From: Gallionella sp.
GTDB lineage: Bacteria; Pseudomonadota; Gammaproteobacteria; Burkholderiales; Gallionellaceae
DNA: 64,000 nt
Assembly: GCA_028689145.1 (NCBI GenBank)
Contig: JAQTWT010000006.1
Coordinates: 109,379 to 173,378, forward strand
Direction of reading: 5' to 3'
Numbering within the stretch: position 1 is the first letter of the stretch; every line of letters begins with the position of its first letter. Below the pieces are notes generated by a model. It searched no databases, was not told the origin of the DNA, and saw only the letters and a list, made by a program, of their open reading frames with translations. The translations under genes and the position numbers were made by a program. Positions 54,257 through 63,972 of this stretch are shown piece by piece.

Positions 54257-55138
54257 ATGTCTATCCTGATTAATAAAGATACCAAAGTCATTACCCAGGG
54301 CATGACCGGCAAGGTCGGCCAGTTCCATACTTTTCACTGCCGTGCTTATGCGAACGGTGCGAACTGTTTTGTCGCAGGGGTAAATCCGAAAAAAGCCGGT
54401 GAGAATTTTGAGGGCGTGCCGGTTTACGCTTCGGTACAAGATGCCAAAAAAGCCACCGGCGCGACCGTGTCGGTGATCTACGTGCCGCCTTCCGGCGCGG
54501 CTGCCGCGATCGACGAAGCGGTTGATGCCGATCTGGATCTGGTGATCTGTATCACCGAAGGTATCCCGGTGCACGACATGCTGAAGACGCGCTACCGGAT
54601 GCAGGGCAAGCGCACCATTCTGATCGGGCCGAACTGCCCGGGATTGATTACGCCTGACGAAATCAAGATCGGCATCATGCCGGGACACATTCACAAGAAG
54701 GGGCGTATCGGCGTGGTATCGCGCTCCGGTACGCTGACCTATGAGGCGGTCGGGCAACTCTCCGCGCTGGGTATGGGCCAGTCGTCCTGTGTCGGTATCG
54801 GCGGCGACCCGATCAACGGCATGAAGCATATCGACGTGATGCGTTTGTTCAACGACGATCCGGAAACCGATGCGGTCATCATGGTCGGCGAGATCGGCGG
54901 CAGCGACGAGGAAGAATGCGCGCGCTGGATCAAGGACAACATGAAGAAGCCGGTGGTCGGTTTTATCGCCGGTGTCACCGCGCCGGAAGGCAAACGCATG
55001 GGCCATGCCGGTGCGATCATCTCCGGCGGTCAGGGCGGCGCAAACGACAAGCTGGCAGTCATGGAAGAGTGCGGCATCCACATCACGCGTAATCCGGCAG
55101 AGATGGGACGCGTGATGCAAAAAGTATTAAAGGGATAG
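54257..55138 (+). CDS. sucD: Succinyl-CoA synthetase alpha subunit
   Basis: A 293-residue protein with CoA-binding N-terminus ([21 protein letters not shown]) and the phosphohistidine loop [17 protein letters not shown] is also intact. It forms the active heteromer with SucC. Confidence 0.98.
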   Translation: MSILINKDTKVITQGMTGKVGQFHTFHCRAYANGANCFVAGVNPKKAGENFEGVPVYASVQDAKKATGATVSVIYVPPSGAAAAIDEAVDADLDLVICITEGIPVHDMLKTRYRMQGKRTILIGPNCPGLITPDEIKIGIMPGHIHKKGRIGVVSRSGTLTYEAVGQLSALGMGQSSCVGIGGDPINGMKHIDVMRLFNDDPETDAVIMVGEIGGSDEEECARWIKDNMKKPVVGFIAGVTAPEGKRMGHAGAIISGGQGGANDKLAVMEECGIHITRNPAEMGRVMQKVLKG

Positions 55139-55222
55139 TAGGGGGTGGGGTTTTCCACTTCCCGCTGAGGTGCACAGCGCAGCACTGCTCCACTTGCCAC
55201 TTACGGATTTGAAAGGGTAGTA

Positions 55223-55975
55223 ATGCTTGAGATGTTTGCCACGCCTCAGTTCTGGGTCGATGTGTTCAAAATTATCATGATCGACCTGTTGCTGAGCGGT
55301 GACAACGCGGTGGTGATCGCGCTCGCCTGCCGCAATCTGCCGGAGGCACAACGCAGGAAGGGCATCATGTATGGAGTCGGGGGAGCAATCGGCTTGCGTA
55401 TTGTGCTGACCTTCTTTGCGGTGACCCTGCTGTCATTGCCCTATCTCAAACTGGTGGGTGCAGTGTTGTTGTTGTGGGTCGGAATCAAGCTGATTTTGCC
55501 CGAAGAAGAGCACAGCGCGGACAACATCAAGGCCGATACGCGGCTGATCGGCGCGATCAAGACCATCATCGTCGCCGATTTTGTGATGAGTCTGGATAAC
55601 GTGCTGGGTGTTGCGGCGGCGGCGCACGGCAACGTGTGGCTGCTGGTGTTCGGCTTGCTGATCAGTATCCCGATGATCGCGTGGAGCAGCCAGCTGGTGC
55701 TGAAACTGATCGACCGTTTCCCGTTCATTATCTACGCGGGCGGCGCGCTGCTCGGTTATGTCGCCGGTGAGATGCTGGTCAGCGAGGCATTGTTTGCGCC
55801 GCTGGTCGAAGCACAACATTATCTGCATTATCTGGTTCCGGTGGTCTGCGCCGTGCTGGTGCTGGTGGTCGGTTGGCAACTGGCGTTGCGCAAGGCGGTT
55901 TCGATTAAAGCGGTCGATCTGGTGGATGAAGCGGTTGCGGCTGGTACGGGCGACCAGTCGCACAATAAATCGTAA
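55223..55975 (+). CDS. TerC-family integral membrane protein
   Basis: A 250-residue polytopic protein of the TerC/YjbE family with seven or more predicted helices and the two acidic family motifs, SGDNAVVIAL and SLDNVLGVAAA. Relatives export manganese or assist metal loading of exported enzymes. No riboswitch of the yybP-ykoY type is visible upstream. It is followed after 11 bases by a universal stress protein, a probable operon. Confidence 0.93.
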   Translation: MLEMFATPQFWVDVFKIIMIDLLLSGDNAVVIALACRNLPEAQRRKGIMYGVGGAIGLRIVLTFFAVTLLSLPYLKLVGAVLLLWVGIKLILPEEEHSADNIKADTRLIGAIKTIIVADFVMSLDNVLGVAAAAHGNVWLLVFGLLISIPMIAWSSQLVLKLIDRFPFIIYAGGALLGYVAGEMLVSEALFAPLVEAQHYLHYLVPVVCAVLVLVVGWQLALRKAVSIKAVDLVDEAVAAGTGDQSHNKS

Positions 55976-55986
55976 AGGATACGACG

Positions 55987-56412
55987 ATGAAGATACTGAT
56001 TCCGGTGGATGGTTCCGCCAATGCGCAACGTGCGGTCGAATATGTGATCGGGAATATCGCCACGCTGAAAGAGCCGCCGCAATTGCTGCTGCTGAACGTG
56101 CAGTGGAACGTGGCGGCCGGCAACGTCAAACTGTTCATCAACCAGCAGACCATCGACGATTATTATCGCGAGCAGGGCACGGCCGCATTGCAGGCTGCCC
56201 GCGCCGCGCTGGATGCCGCCGGGTTGCCTTACCAGTTCCACATCAGCATCGGTATGCCGGCGGAAGCCATTGTGCAATACGCCAATGAGCAAAAGGTTGA
56301 CCAGATTGCAATGGGCAGGCAGGGGCAGGGCGGCTTGCAGGCATTGCTGCTGGGGTCGGTAGTGAACAAGGTGCTGCATTTGGCGCACTGCCCGGTAGTG
56401 CTGGTTAAGTAA
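55987..56412 (+). CDS. Universal stress protein (UspA family)
   Basis: A 141-residue single Usp domain: MKILIPVDGSANAQRAVEY at the start and the ATP-binding GRQGQGGLQALLLGSVVNKVLHLAHCPVVLV at the end. The glycine loop (G-2x-G-9x-GS-type) is present, so it may bind ATP. Probably co-expressed with the TerC-family gene. Confidence 0.94.
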   Translation: MKILIPVDGSANAQRAVEYVIGNIATLKEPPQLLLLNVQWNVAAGNVKLFINQQTIDDYYREQGTAALQAARAALDAAGLPYQFHISIGMPAEAIVQYANEQKVDQIAMGRQGQGGLQALLLGSVVNKVLHLAHCPVVLVK

Positions 56413-56414
56413 CG

Positions 56415-56436
56415 CAGGGTGCATTCATGCACCCTG
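56415..56436 (+). terminator. Perfect hairpin after the universal stress protein gene
   Basis: CAGGGTGCAT-tc-ATGCACCCTG, three bases after the stop. It lacks a T-run, so it may be a weak or Rho-assisted terminator or an mRNA 3' protector. Confidence 0.55.
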
Positions 56437-56463
56437 AAAATTCAAGGCTGAGTGGCGATTAAA

Positions 56464-56871
56464 ATGAGCAAAAGTAAAATCTTTTCATTGCCAATCAGGG
56501 TGTATTTTCAGGATACCGATGCGGGTGGTGTTGTCTATCACGCCAGCTATGTGAATTTCATGGAGCGTGCGCGGACCGAGTGGTTGCGCACGCACGGTTA
56601 CAGCAATGCCGGATTGATGAAGGAGTTCAGTGCGGTATTTGTGGTGCGTTCTCTCAAGCTGGATTATTTCAAACCCGCATTGCTGGATGATTTTCTGGAT
56701 GTCACGGCGCAGATCAAGGACATCGGGCGCAGCCGCATATCGCTGTTGCAAAGCGTGCGGCGCGGTGATGAGGTGCTGACCGAAGCGGAAGTGCATCTGG
56801 TATTCGTCGCACTGGAGGGCTTCAAACCGATCCGTGTGCCGGAAGTGTTGAGTTCGCAATGGAAAGATTAA
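56464..56871 (+). CDS. ybgC: Acyl-CoA thioesterase YbgC
   Basis: A 135-residue hot-dog-fold thioesterase. The catalytic aspartate is in VYFQDTDAGGVVYHASYVNFMERAR. YbgC is the usual companion of the tol-pal genes and acts on acyl-CoA or acyl carrier protein near the inner membrane. A GTG at 56452 could also serve as start. Confidence 0.95.
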   Translation: MSKSKIFSLPIRVYFQDTDAGGVVYHASYVNFMERARTEWLRTHGYSNAGLMKEFSAVFVVRSLKLDYFKPALLDDFLDVTAQIKDIGRSRISLLQSVRRGDEVLTEAEVHLVFVALEGFKPIRVPEVLSSQWKD

Positions 56872-56910
56872 CTGTGTAGGGGGCTCTGCCCACCCCCCGA
56901 AAACTATGCC

Positions 56911-56990
56911 GTAGGCTGGCGGTGAGGTACGAACCCCAGCGTTCGCCGCCTTGAATATGCTGGGGTTCGCCTTGCTCACCGCCAGCCTAC
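56911..56990. repeat. Long nested inverted repeat between ybgC and tolQ
   Basis: Outer arms GTAGGCTGGCGGTGAG and CTCACCGCCAGCCTAC, inner arms GAACCCCAGC and GCTGGGGTTC. It fills most of the gap between ybgC and tolQ and may reduce read-through into tolQ. Confidence 0.9.
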
Positions 56991-57028
56991 AAGCTATTTG
57001 ATTGCTGGCTCTACAAGAAAGGAACGCA

Positions 57029-57706
57029 ATGGAAGTGACGCAGGATCTGTCGTTTATACATCTCGTCAGTAATGCCAGTGTGCTGGTGCAACTGGTGATG
57101 GGTTTGCTGCTGCTGGTATCGCTGATGTCGTGGTGGTACATCTTTCTCAAGCTGTTCTCTATCCGCAATGAAGCCAGATTGACCGAAGAATTCGAAGATG
57201 CGTTCTGGCATAACCAGAATCTGAACGAGTTATACAAGCGTGCCAGCAGTACCCCGCTGCACGATCAGGGTGCGTTGGAGCGCATTTTTTCCGCCGGTTT
57301 TGTCGAATTCGTGAAGCTCAGAAAGCAGCATGGCGTGGAGGCTGCGGCAGTCATGGATGGTACTCGCCGCGCGATGCGCGCGACTTACCAGCGCGAGATG
57401 GACCGGCTGGAGTCGCATCTGGCGTTTCTTGCCTCGGTCGGCTCGGTCAGCCCGTATGTCGGTTTGTTCGGCACGGTATGGGGTATCATGAATGCATTCC
57501 GCGGACTGGCGAATGTCGGTCAGGCAACGCTGGCGCATGTCGCACCGGGCATCGCCGAAGCGTTGGTGGCAACGGCGATGGGCCTGTTTGCGGCAATTCC
57601 GGCGGTGGTCGCCTACAACCGTTACGCGCACGACATCAACCGGCTGTCGACACGTTTCGAAAGTTTCACCGAAGAGTTCTCCAACGTTTTGCAACGCCAG
57701 CCGTAA
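57029..57706 (+). CDS. tolQ: Tol-Pal motor protein TolQ
   Basis: A 225-residue three-helix inner-membrane protein of the ExbB/TolQ/MotA family with the conserved GLFGTVWGIMNAF region. With TolR it forms a proton channel that energises TolA. AAGGA lies six bases before the ATG at 57029. Confidence 0.97.
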   Translation: MEVTQDLSFIHLVSNASVLVQLVMGLLLLVSLMSWWYIFLKLFSIRNEARLTEEFEDAFWHNQNLNELYKRASSTPLHDQGALERIFSAGFVEFVKLRKQHGVEAAAVMDGTRRAMRATYQREMDRLESHLAFLASVGSVSPYVGLFGTVWGIMNAFRGLANVGQATLAHVAPGIAEALVATAMGLFAAIPAVVAYNRYAHDINRLSTRFESFTEEFSNVLQRQP

Positions 57707-57713
57707 GCCGATT

Positions 57714-58136
57714 ATGAGATCGAACGGACGTCCCGCCAACCGCATGATGAACGAGATCAATGTCGTGCCCTACATTGACGTGATGCTGGTGCTGCTGGTG
57801 ATCTTTATGGTTACCGCACCGCTGATGAATCCCGGCCAGATCGATTTGCCGCAGATTAGCAAATCGCTGGCACCGCCGGTCGCGCCGCTGGAAGTCATTA
57901 TCAAGAAAGATGCCACGCTGGCGTTGCGCGATCTATCCAAAGGCGACAAGGAAAGTCGTGTGTCGCGCGACGAACTGGTGGCGATCCTGAAGGCCAGACA
58001 AGGCAGTCAGGCCGAGCAGGCGGTGGTGATTTCCGCCGACAAGAATGTGCGCTACGAGGAGGTCATCAATGTGATGGATGTGCTGCAGCAGCAACATATC
58101 CAGAAAGTCGGTCTGCTGACGCAAGCCAGGAAATGA
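57714..58136 (+). CDS. tolR: Tol-Pal motor protein TolR
   Basis: A 140-residue protein with one membrane helix carrying the proton-path aspartate (INVVPYIDVMLVLLVIFMV) and a periplasmic domain ending in VMDVLQQQHIQKVGLLTQ. It works with TolQ. It starts seven bases after the tolQ stop and overlaps tolA by four bases. Confidence 0.97.
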   Translation: MRSNGRPANRMMNEINVVPYIDVMLVLLVIFMVTAPLMNPGQIDLPQISKSLAPPVAPLEVIIKKDATLALRDLSKGDKESRVSRDELVAILKARQGSQAEQAVVISADKNVRYEEVINVMDVLQQQHIQKVGLLTQARK

Positions 58137-58804
58137 ATACGGCGGACCGTTATTTCGAGCCTAACAAACTGCCTGCCGGTATTCTGGCCGTGCTGGTGCA
58201 CGGCGTGTTTTTTGCGCTGCTGTATTTCGGTTTCAGCTGGCAGACATTGCCCTCGGCATCAATGAGTGTGGAATTGTGGCAGAGCCTGCCGGAAGCGGCT
58301 GATGCGCAGCCGGTTCAGTCAAAAATCGAGGAGGTCGTGCCTCCGCCGCAGCCGGAAGAAGTAATCAAACCCGATATTGCATTGCCGGACAAGAAGAAAG
58401 TCGAAACCAAGCCGGTTGTGGCCGATAAAAAATCCGAAACCAAGCCGGTGGTGAAGCCCGGCCCTTCCAGCGAGGAACTGCAGGCGGCGCGTGAGCAGGC
58501 AGAGCGGGATGCCGCGATCGGTCGTGTGGTGGATGAATATACCGGAAAAATACGAGGCAAGATCAAGCGCAACGTGGTGATGCCGCCGGATGTGCCCAAT
58601 ACGGCGAGTACCGAATTTTCGGTGACACTGTTGCCGGGCGGGTCGGTGTTGAATGCGCGACTGACCAAGTCGAGCGGCAATGCGCTTTATGATAATGCCG
58701 TGGAGCGCGCGATTTTAAAATCACAGCCGTTGCCGTTGCCGCCGGATGTGTCGTTGTTCAGCCGTTTTCGAGAATTGAGATTGGTATTCAAGCCGGTTGA
58801 TTAG
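58133..58804 (+). CDS. tolA: TolA
   Basis: A 223-residue protein, shorter than E. coli TolA. One N-terminal helix (ILAVLVHGVFFALLYFGFSW), a Pro/Lys/Glu linker (VPPPQPEEVIKPD and KPVVADKKSETKPVVK) and a C-terminal TonB-like domain (VTLLPGGSVLNARLTKSSGNALYDNAVERAI). The short linker may limit its reach across the periplasm. It couples TolQR energy to TolB-Pal. Confidence 0.95.
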   Translation: MNTADRYFEPNKLPAGILAVLVHGVFFALLYFGFSWQTLPSASMSVELWQSLPEAADAQPVQSKIEEVVPPPQPEEVIKPDIALPDKKKVETKPVVADKKSETKPVVKPGPSSEELQAAREQAERDAAIGRVVDEYTGKIRGKIKRNVVMPPDVPNTASTEFSVTLLPGGSVLNARLTKSSGNALYDNAVERAILKSQPLPLPPDVSLFSRFRELRLVFKPVD

Positions 58805-58828
58805 GCGTGTATTTATAGAGGTGAGTTT

Positions 58829-60100
58829 ATGTTATTGGGCATATTGCGGGGTGTCATCGGTTTGCTATTGCTGGCACAGGCCTCGGTAGCCGGTGCGGCG
58901 TTAAGCATCGAGATCATCGGTGCCGGCGAGCACCAGATTCCGGTATCCATCGTGCCGTTTGGCGGGGATCAAAAGCTGGCGAAAATTATCAATGAAGTTG
59001 TCACGGGCGATCTGCAGCGCAGCGGATTGTTTCGCCTGGTCGACCCGGCCGGAAAATCGCCGCATGAACTTGCCGAGGTCAACTATCCGGATTGGCAGGT
59101 GCGCGGTGTTGACGCGCTGGCGATAGGTTCGATTGCGGCGCTTCCCAATAATCGCGTCGAAGCGCGTTTCCGGTTGCTGGATGTGGTCAAACAAACGGAA
59201 CTGGTCGGGCAGGCTGTCTCGGCAAGCGACGGGCAGGTGCGCGCCATCGGACATCGTATCGCCGATTGGATATACGAGAAATTGACCGGCGACAAGGGGG
59301 TGTTCAGCAGCCGTATCGCTTATGTGAACCGTCAGGGACAAAAGTTTCGTTTGATCGTGGCGGACAGCGACGGTTACAACGAACAGGTGGTGCTGGCAAG
59401 CAACGAACCGATCATGTCCCCGGCGTGGTCGCCGGACGGCAGTCATCTTGCCTACGTGAGTTTTGAAACCGGCCATGCCGTGATTTATGTGCAATCGCTA
59501 TATACCAACCAGCGCATGTCGGTGGCCGATTTTCGCGGCAGCAATAGCGCACCGGCATGGTCGCCGGACGGCAAGCAGCTGGCCATTGTGCTGACGCGCG
59601 ACGGCAGTTCGCAGATTTATCTGATGCGTCCTGACGGCAACGGTATTCGCCGCATTAGCTTCAGCGGCGCAATAGATACCGAACCGAATTTTTCGCCGGA
59701 CGGGCAGCACCTGCTGTTTACCTCGGATCGCGGCGGCAGCGCGCAGATCTATCGCATGTCTGTGGATGGCGGTCCGGAACAGCGCATGACCTTCGGCGAT
59801 GGCAATAATTTTTCGCCGCGGCATAGTCCAGATGGCAACGGATTTGTATTCGCGCATCTGAACAATGGCAAGTTTTATGTTGCCACACAGGATTTTCAGA
59901 CCGGTCAGATGTCCATTCTCACCGAAGGCGGATGGGAGAAAAAACCCAGTTTTGCACCCAACGGAAAAATCATCCTATTTGCCAGCGAGGCACGAGGTCG
60001 TGGTATATTGGCAACCGTTTCCAGCGATGGTCGTGTCAAGCAGCACATGTTTACGCAAAGCGGCGATGCGCGCGAACCGGTATGGGGACCAAATTTCTAA
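58829..60100 (+). CDS. tolB: TolB
   Basis: A 423-residue periplasmic protein with a signal peptide (ending ASVAGAA), an N-terminal alpha/beta domain and a six-bladed propeller with repeated AWSPDG/NFSPDG motifs. It binds Pal and is released by TolA. Confidence 0.97.
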   Translation: MLLGILRGVIGLLLLAQASVAGAALSIEIIGAGEHQIPVSIVPFGGDQKLAKIINEVVTGDLQRSGLFRLVDPAGKSPHELAEVNYPDWQVRGVDALAIGSIAALPNNRVEARFRLLDVVKQTELVGQAVSASDGQVRAIGHRIADWIYEKLTGDKGVFSSRIAYVNRQGQKFRLIVADSDGYNEQVVLASNEPIMSPAWSPDGSHLAYVSFETGHAVIYVQSLYTNQRMSVADFRGSNSAPAWSPDGKQLAIVLTRDGSSQIYLMRPDGNGIRRISFSGAIDTEPNFSPDGQHLLFTSDRGGSAQIYRMSVDGGPEQRMTFGDGNNFSPRHSPDGNGFVFAHLNNGKFYVATQDFQTGQMSILTEGGWEKKPSFAPNGKIILFASEARGRGILATVSSDGRVKQHMFTQSGDAREPVWGPNF

Positions 60101-60123
60101 CTTAACCTAGCAAGGGGAATGCC

Positions 60124-60633
60124 ATGAAAAAGCTCGTTATCAGTATTGTGTTGGTTAATCTGCTCGCTGCGTGCGCCAGTGAGAAACCGAAAGAGACCTC
60201 AGCTGCTCCTGGATCTTCTTCTGCAGCAAAATCAGCCGCTGCCTCGTCCGCATCATCCCCCGCCACAGCAGGCGATCCGCTGAATGACCCGGCCAGCATC
60301 CTCGCCAAGCGCAGCGTGTATTACCCGTTTGATGTGGCTACGGTGCAGGATGCCGACAAGCCGGCCGTGCAAGCGCATGCTAAATATTTGAGTGGACACG
60401 CCAACCGCAAAGTGCGTCTGGAAGGCAATTGCGATGAACGCGGCAGTAACGAGTACAACCTGGCTCTCGGCCAACGCCGTGCCGATGGCGTGAAGAAGAT
60501 GCTGGAGCTGGGCGGTGCAAAGACAAGTCAAACAGAGAGCGTCAGCTACGGTGAGGAAAAACCCAAGGCAAGCGCTCATAACGAGGCTGCTTGGGCGCAA
60601 AATCGCCGTACCGATCTGATGTACGCGAAGTAA
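60124..60633 (+). CDS. pal: Peptidoglycan-associated lipoprotein Pal
   Basis: A 169-residue outer-membrane lipoprotein with lipobox LLAAC, an Ala/Ser linker and an OmpA-like peptidoglycan-binding domain (VRLEGNCDERGSNEYNLALGQRRADGV). It holds the outer membrane to the wall with TolB. Confidence 0.97.
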   Translation: MKKLVISIVLVNLLAACASEKPKETSAAPGSSSAAKSAAASSASSPATAGDPLNDPASILAKRSVYYPFDVATVQDADKPAVQAHAKYLSGHANRKVRLEGNCDERGSNEYNLALGQRRADGVKKMLELGGAKTSQTESVSYGEEKPKASAHNEAAWAQNRRTDLMYAK

Positions 60634-60635
60634 AA

Positions 60636-61397
60636 ATGCTGAAGCGATACGCCCTCATATTGCTGGTTTCGTGTTTTGCCGTTCCCGCGCAAGCGGGGCT
60701 GTTTTCCGACGACGATGCGCGCAAGCTGATCCAGCAACTTGAGGAGCGTGTGCTCAAGCTGGAAGAAGATGCCAAGCAACAGACCCGCTCGATGCTTGAT
60801 CTGCAAGGGCAGATCGAGGCATTGAACGGCGAAATCCGCAAATTGCGCGGCCAGAATGAAGAGCTGGCGCACGGCTTGCAGGATGCCGAAAAACGCGAAA
60901 AAGATTTTTATGTGGATCTGGATACGCGTTTGCGCCGTTTCGAATCCATAGATATTGCAGCACAAAATGCTGGAACATCATCCGCATCGGCGGTTCCGGC
61001 CGACCCGAACGATCCAACGAATGAGAATCGCGCTTACGAAATAGCCTACGGGCTGTTCAAGGGCGGCAGCCATGCGAATGCGGCCAAGGCATTTCAGGAA
61101 TTCCTCAAAAAATATCCGGATTCGGTGCATGCCGCCAATGCACACTATTGGCTTGGAAATGCGCAGTTTGCACTGAAAGATTACAAGAGTGCGCTGGTTA
61201 CCTATCAGGGTTTGCTCAAGGATTTTCCGGATACGCGTAAAGCAGCGGACGTAATGCTCAATATCGCCGAATGCCTGTTGGAGCTGAAACAGCCTGTGGC
61301 TGCGAACAAGACTCTCAAACAGCTTGTCACCAAGTACCCCGGCAGCGAAGCTGCCGCCAAAGCGAAAAAGCTACCGGCTCCCCCTCCCGCCAAATAG
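60636..61397 (+). CDS. cpoB: Cell division coordinator CpoB (YbgF)
   Basis: A 253-residue periplasmic protein with a signal peptide (SCFAVPAQA), a trimerising coiled-coil (about residues 28-85) and C-terminal TPR repeats (YEIAYGLFKGGSHANAAKAFQEFLKKYP). CpoB links Tol-Pal to peptidoglycan synthesis at division. It begins two bases after pal. Confidence 0.95.
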   Translation: MLKRYALILLVSCFAVPAQAGLFSDDDARKLIQQLEERVLKLEEDAKQQTRSMLDLQGQIEALNGEIRKLRGQNEELAHGLQDAEKREKDFYVDLDTRLRRFESIDIAAQNAGTSSASAVPADPNDPTNENRAYEIAYGLFKGGSHANAAKAFQEFLKKYPDSVHAANAHYWLGNAQFALKDYKSALVTYQGLLKDFPDTRKAADVMLNIAECLLELKQPVAANKTLKQLVTKYPGSEAAAKAKKLPAPPPAK

Positions 61398-61403
61398 TCT
61401 TTC

Positions 61404-62066
61404 ATGTCCGATAAAAGCTCTGGCACGCAACAACTGCGCATCAGTGAGATTTTTTTCTCCCTGCAAGGCGAGACCAGCCGCATCGGCTTGCCTACCGTAT
61501 TTATCCGGCTAACCGGATGCCCGCTGCGCTGTACTTACTGCGATACTGACTATGCATTTACCGGCGGGCAGAACATGAGCTTGGCTGAAATACTCGGTCA
61601 GGTTGCCGCATACATGCCGCGCTATGTGACCGTTACCGGCGGTGAGCCGCTGGCACAAATGAATTGCCTGCCTTTGCTTGCCGCGTTGTGCGATGCTGGC
61701 TATGAGGTGTCGCTGGAAACCGGCGGCGCGTTGGACATCGGTGCCGTCGATGCGCGCGTGATGCGCGTGCTGGACATCAAGACCCCTGCCTCCGGGGAGG
61801 TAGATAAAAACCATTGGGACAATCTGCCGCTGCTGGCCGCGCATGACGAAATAAAATTCGTGTTGTGCGACGAGCAGGATTACCAATGGTCAAAGCAAAT
61901 CATGTTGCAGCATCGGCTGGCCGATAAATGCGCGGTGCTATTTTCGCCCGCGCACGGCACATTGAACCCGGCGCAGTTGGCCGAATGGATATTGCGCGAC
62001 CGGCTGCCGGTCAGGATGCTGTTGCAATTGCACAAGTTACTGTGGAATAACGCCCCCGGGCATTAA
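61404..62066 (+). CDS. queE: 7-carboxy-7-deazaguanine synthase QueE
   Basis: A 220-residue radical SAM enzyme of the preQ0 pathway. The cluster motif GCPLRCTYCDT (C-x3-C-x2-C) and the SAM-binding VTVTGGEPLAQ are present. It turns 6-carboxy-tetrahydropterin into 7-carboxy-7-deazaguanine. It follows cpoB after six bases. Confidence 0.96.
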   Translation: MSDKSSGTQQLRISEIFFSLQGETSRIGLPTVFIRLTGCPLRCTYCDTDYAFTGGQNMSLAEILGQVAAYMPRYVTVTGGEPLAQMNCLPLLAALCDAGYEVSLETGGALDIGAVDARVMRVLDIKTPASGEVDKNHWDNLPLLAAHDEIKFVLCDEQDYQWSKQIMLQHRLADKCAVLFSPAHGTLNPAQLAEWILRDRLPVRMLLQLHKLLWNNAPGH

Positions 62067-62082
62067 TTGATTCGGAATATTG

Positions 62083-62772
62083 ATGATGAAAAATGCCGTT
62101 GTACTTTTATCCGGTGGGCTGGATTCGGCAACTGTGCTGGCAATGGCCAGAGCTCAGGGTTTTATCTGTTACGCATTGAGCGTGGACTACGGGCAACGCC
62201 ATCACGCCGAACTGGCGGCGGCGCAACGCGTTGCACAGGTATTGGAAGCACGCGAACATCGCGTGGTGAAGATCGACCTGACCGGATTCGGCGGCTCCGC
62301 GCTTACAGACAACAACATCGCCGTGCCGCAACAGCCCTCCGAAGGTATCCCGGTCACTTATGTTCCCGCCCGCAACACCATCATGCTGTCGCTGGCCTTG
62401 GCCTGGGCTGAAGTATTGCAGGCACGGGATATTTTTATCGGCGTGAACGCGGTGGATTATTCGGGTTATCCGGATTGCCGCCCCGAGTATATCGGGGCAT
62501 TCGAACGTATGGCTAACCTCGCTACCCGCGATGCCGTTGAAGGCCATCCGCTGGCCATCCATGCCCCATTGCTGCATTTGTCCAAAGCGGAAATCATCCG
62601 GCACGGAAATGCGCTCGGCGTGGACTATGCGCAAACCGTTTCCTGTTACCAGGCTGACGATCAGGGCCGTGCCTGCGGTCTTTGCGATTCATGCCGTTTG
62701 CGCAGTGCCGGGTTTGCTTCCGCCGGTGCGGATGACCCGACGCGATACCGCGCAAAGCCGGATAGTCGCTGA
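62083..62772 (+). CDS. queC: 7-cyano-7-deazaguanine synthase QueC
   Basis: A 229-residue PP-loop enzyme ([13 protein letters not shown]) with a C-terminal zinc tetracysteine ([17 protein letters not shown]). It makes preQ0 from the QueE product with ATP and ammonia for queuosine tRNA modification. The ATG at 62083 is doubled with one at 62086. It is 16 bases from queE. Confidence 0.97.
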   Translation: MMKNAVVLLSGGLDSATVLAMARAQGFICYALSVDYGQRHHAELAAAQRVAQVLEAREHRVVKIDLTGFGGSALTDNNIAVPQQPSEGIPVTYVPARNTIMLSLALAWAEVLQARDIFIGVNAVDYSGYPDCRPEYIGAFERMANLATRDAVEGHPLAIHAPLLHLSKAEIIRHGNALGVDYAQTVSCYQADDQGRACGLCDSCRLRSAGFASAGADDPTRYRAKPDSR

Positions 62773-62797
62773 GTCCTGTTTTAAGCGGTATTTTGCG

Positions 62798-62825
62798 TTG
62801 ACACTACGGGCCAAATCCGTATAAT
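62798..62825 (+). promoter_or_regulatory. Sigma-70 promoter of tRNA-Lys
   Basis: A consensus TTGACA and TATAAT separated by 16 bases, 19 bases before the tRNA. Confidence 0.85.
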
Positions 62826-62844
62826 TCGCGCTCCTTTGCGAAGC

Positions 62845-62920
62845 GGGTCGTTAGCTCAGTCGGTAGAGCAGCGGACTTTTAATCCGTTGGTCGCCAGTTC
62901 GAATCTGGCACGACCCACCA
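62845..62920 (+). tRNA. tRNA-Lys (anticodon TTT)
   Basis: Acceptor GGGTCGT/ACGACCC, D-arm AGCTCAGTCGGTAGAGC, anticodon loop CTTTTAA (TTT), T-loop TTCGAAT and an encoded CCA at 62918-62920. An integrase gene converges on its 3' end, so this tRNA is the likely attachment site of an integrated element. Confidence 0.97.
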
Positions 62921-62948
62921 ACAAATTCAAAGGCTTATCGTTTACGCT

Positions 62949-63938
62949 TTAAGCCGCCTTAGTTTCAACGTGACTAAAACGTGAAAACGTAACCACGTTC
63001 CCTCCACGATCAGACTCAATGCGGCTTGCCGCAGCCGCCAAGTGTTCCGTGGCGAATTTGGCATAGCGGTCAACCATATTACGGCTTTTCCAACCTCCCA
63101 ACTCTTTCAGCTCGTCGCAGGATGTTCCCATCTGACGATGCCATGATGCCCAAGTGTGCCTGAGATCATGGAAGCGGAGGTCTCCCAATCCTGCCTTCTC
63201 TACCGCGTGACGCCAAGCCGTATTGGAAACTTCCCAGCGAATAGGCTTGCCGCGATAGGTAAAACAAAATTGCTCGTGCTTTCCGACTTGCTCTTCCAGC
63301 ACGTTTGCCGCGTCATGGTTTAACGGGACGCCTCTCGGCGTGCCATTTTTTGTGTGGTTCAGCCAAGCGGTGAGCCTGACCAAATCCACCCGGTTCCACT
63401 CTAATCCGGTTATCTCGCTTGCCCGACAACCCGTTGCCATCGCAAAGCGGGCTAACGCAGCCAGATGAGGCGGGCAGAACGACAACAGCCGATCTGCTTC
63501 CTGTCGCGTTAACCAGCGATCACGTTCAACTTCGCCGGGTAGAAGCCGAATCTTCGGAATGGAATCTACCCATTGCCATTCATCACGAGCCATACGGAGG
63601 ATTGCGCGCATTACCGCCAGATGGCGATTCACGGTGGCAATCTTGTTTCCGCGTTTAATCTCGCGCTGAACGACACTCCAAACAACATCACCGTTGATCT
63701 GGTTCAGCATCATGTCACCCAAGTACACATGAAGCTGGCGGCACAAGCCGCGATAGTTTTTGGCATCCTTCAGATGCGACTTCACTTCGAGGAACCGCAC
63801 TACGGCCTCTTGCCAAGAGCGTTCAGGTTTGATGCCGAAATGCTGTGCCTTGTATGCATCCAGCGTGAGCTGGGCTTGTTGAATTGCACCTAAAACTGAC
63901 CCAATTCCGACAATAGTTTGCAGATAAATTTGACCCAC
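62949..63938 (-). CDS. Tyrosine-type site-specific integrase
   Basis: A 329-residue recombinase with a GTG start. A core-binding SAM-like domain (about residues 40-130) precedes the catalytic domain with arginine in [23 protein letters not shown] and [14 protein letters not shown] (R...HxxR...Y). All catalytic residues are present. It converges on tRNA-Lys with a 28-base gap, typical of integrases at tRNA-borne att sites; the element it serves should extend rightwards beyond 64000. Confidence 0.93.
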   Translation of the reverse strand: MGQIYLQTIVGIGSVLGAIQQAQLTLDAYKAQHFGIKPERSWQEAVVRFLEVKSHLKDAKNYRGLCRQLHVYLGDMMLNQINGDVVWSVVQREIKRGNKIATVNRHLAVMRAILRMARDEWQWVDSIPKIRLLPGEVERDRWLTRQEADRLLSFCPPHLAALARFAMATGCRASEITGLEWNRVDLVRLTAWLNHTKNGTPRGVPLNHDAANVLEEQVGKHEQFCFTYRGKPIRWEVSNTAWRHAVEKAGLGDLRFHDLRHTWASWHRQMGTSCDELKELGGWKSRNMVDRYAKFATEHLAAAASRIESDRGGNVVTFSRFSHVETKAA

Positions 63939-63951
63939 GTATAGATACTGT

Positions 63952-63972
63952 CCTGCTCATTACTTGAGCAGG
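63952..63972. promoter_or_regulatory. Inverted repeat upstream of the integrase
   Basis: CCTGCTCA-ttact-TGAGCAGG, a perfect 8-base inverted repeat between the integrase and a rightward start (GGAG then GTG at 63993, running off the window). Possible operator for the divergent pair. Confidence 0.45.

Noticed and set aside
53000..55120. 706-codon leftward frame across sucC and sucD
   Set aside because: It mirrors two textbook TCA-cycle genes; composition is His/Arg-rich as expected for antisense of GC-biased codons.
55139..55222. Manganese riboswitch (yybP-ykoY) before the TerC-family gene
   Set aside because: The gap is only 84 bases and lacks the conserved loops of that riboswitch.
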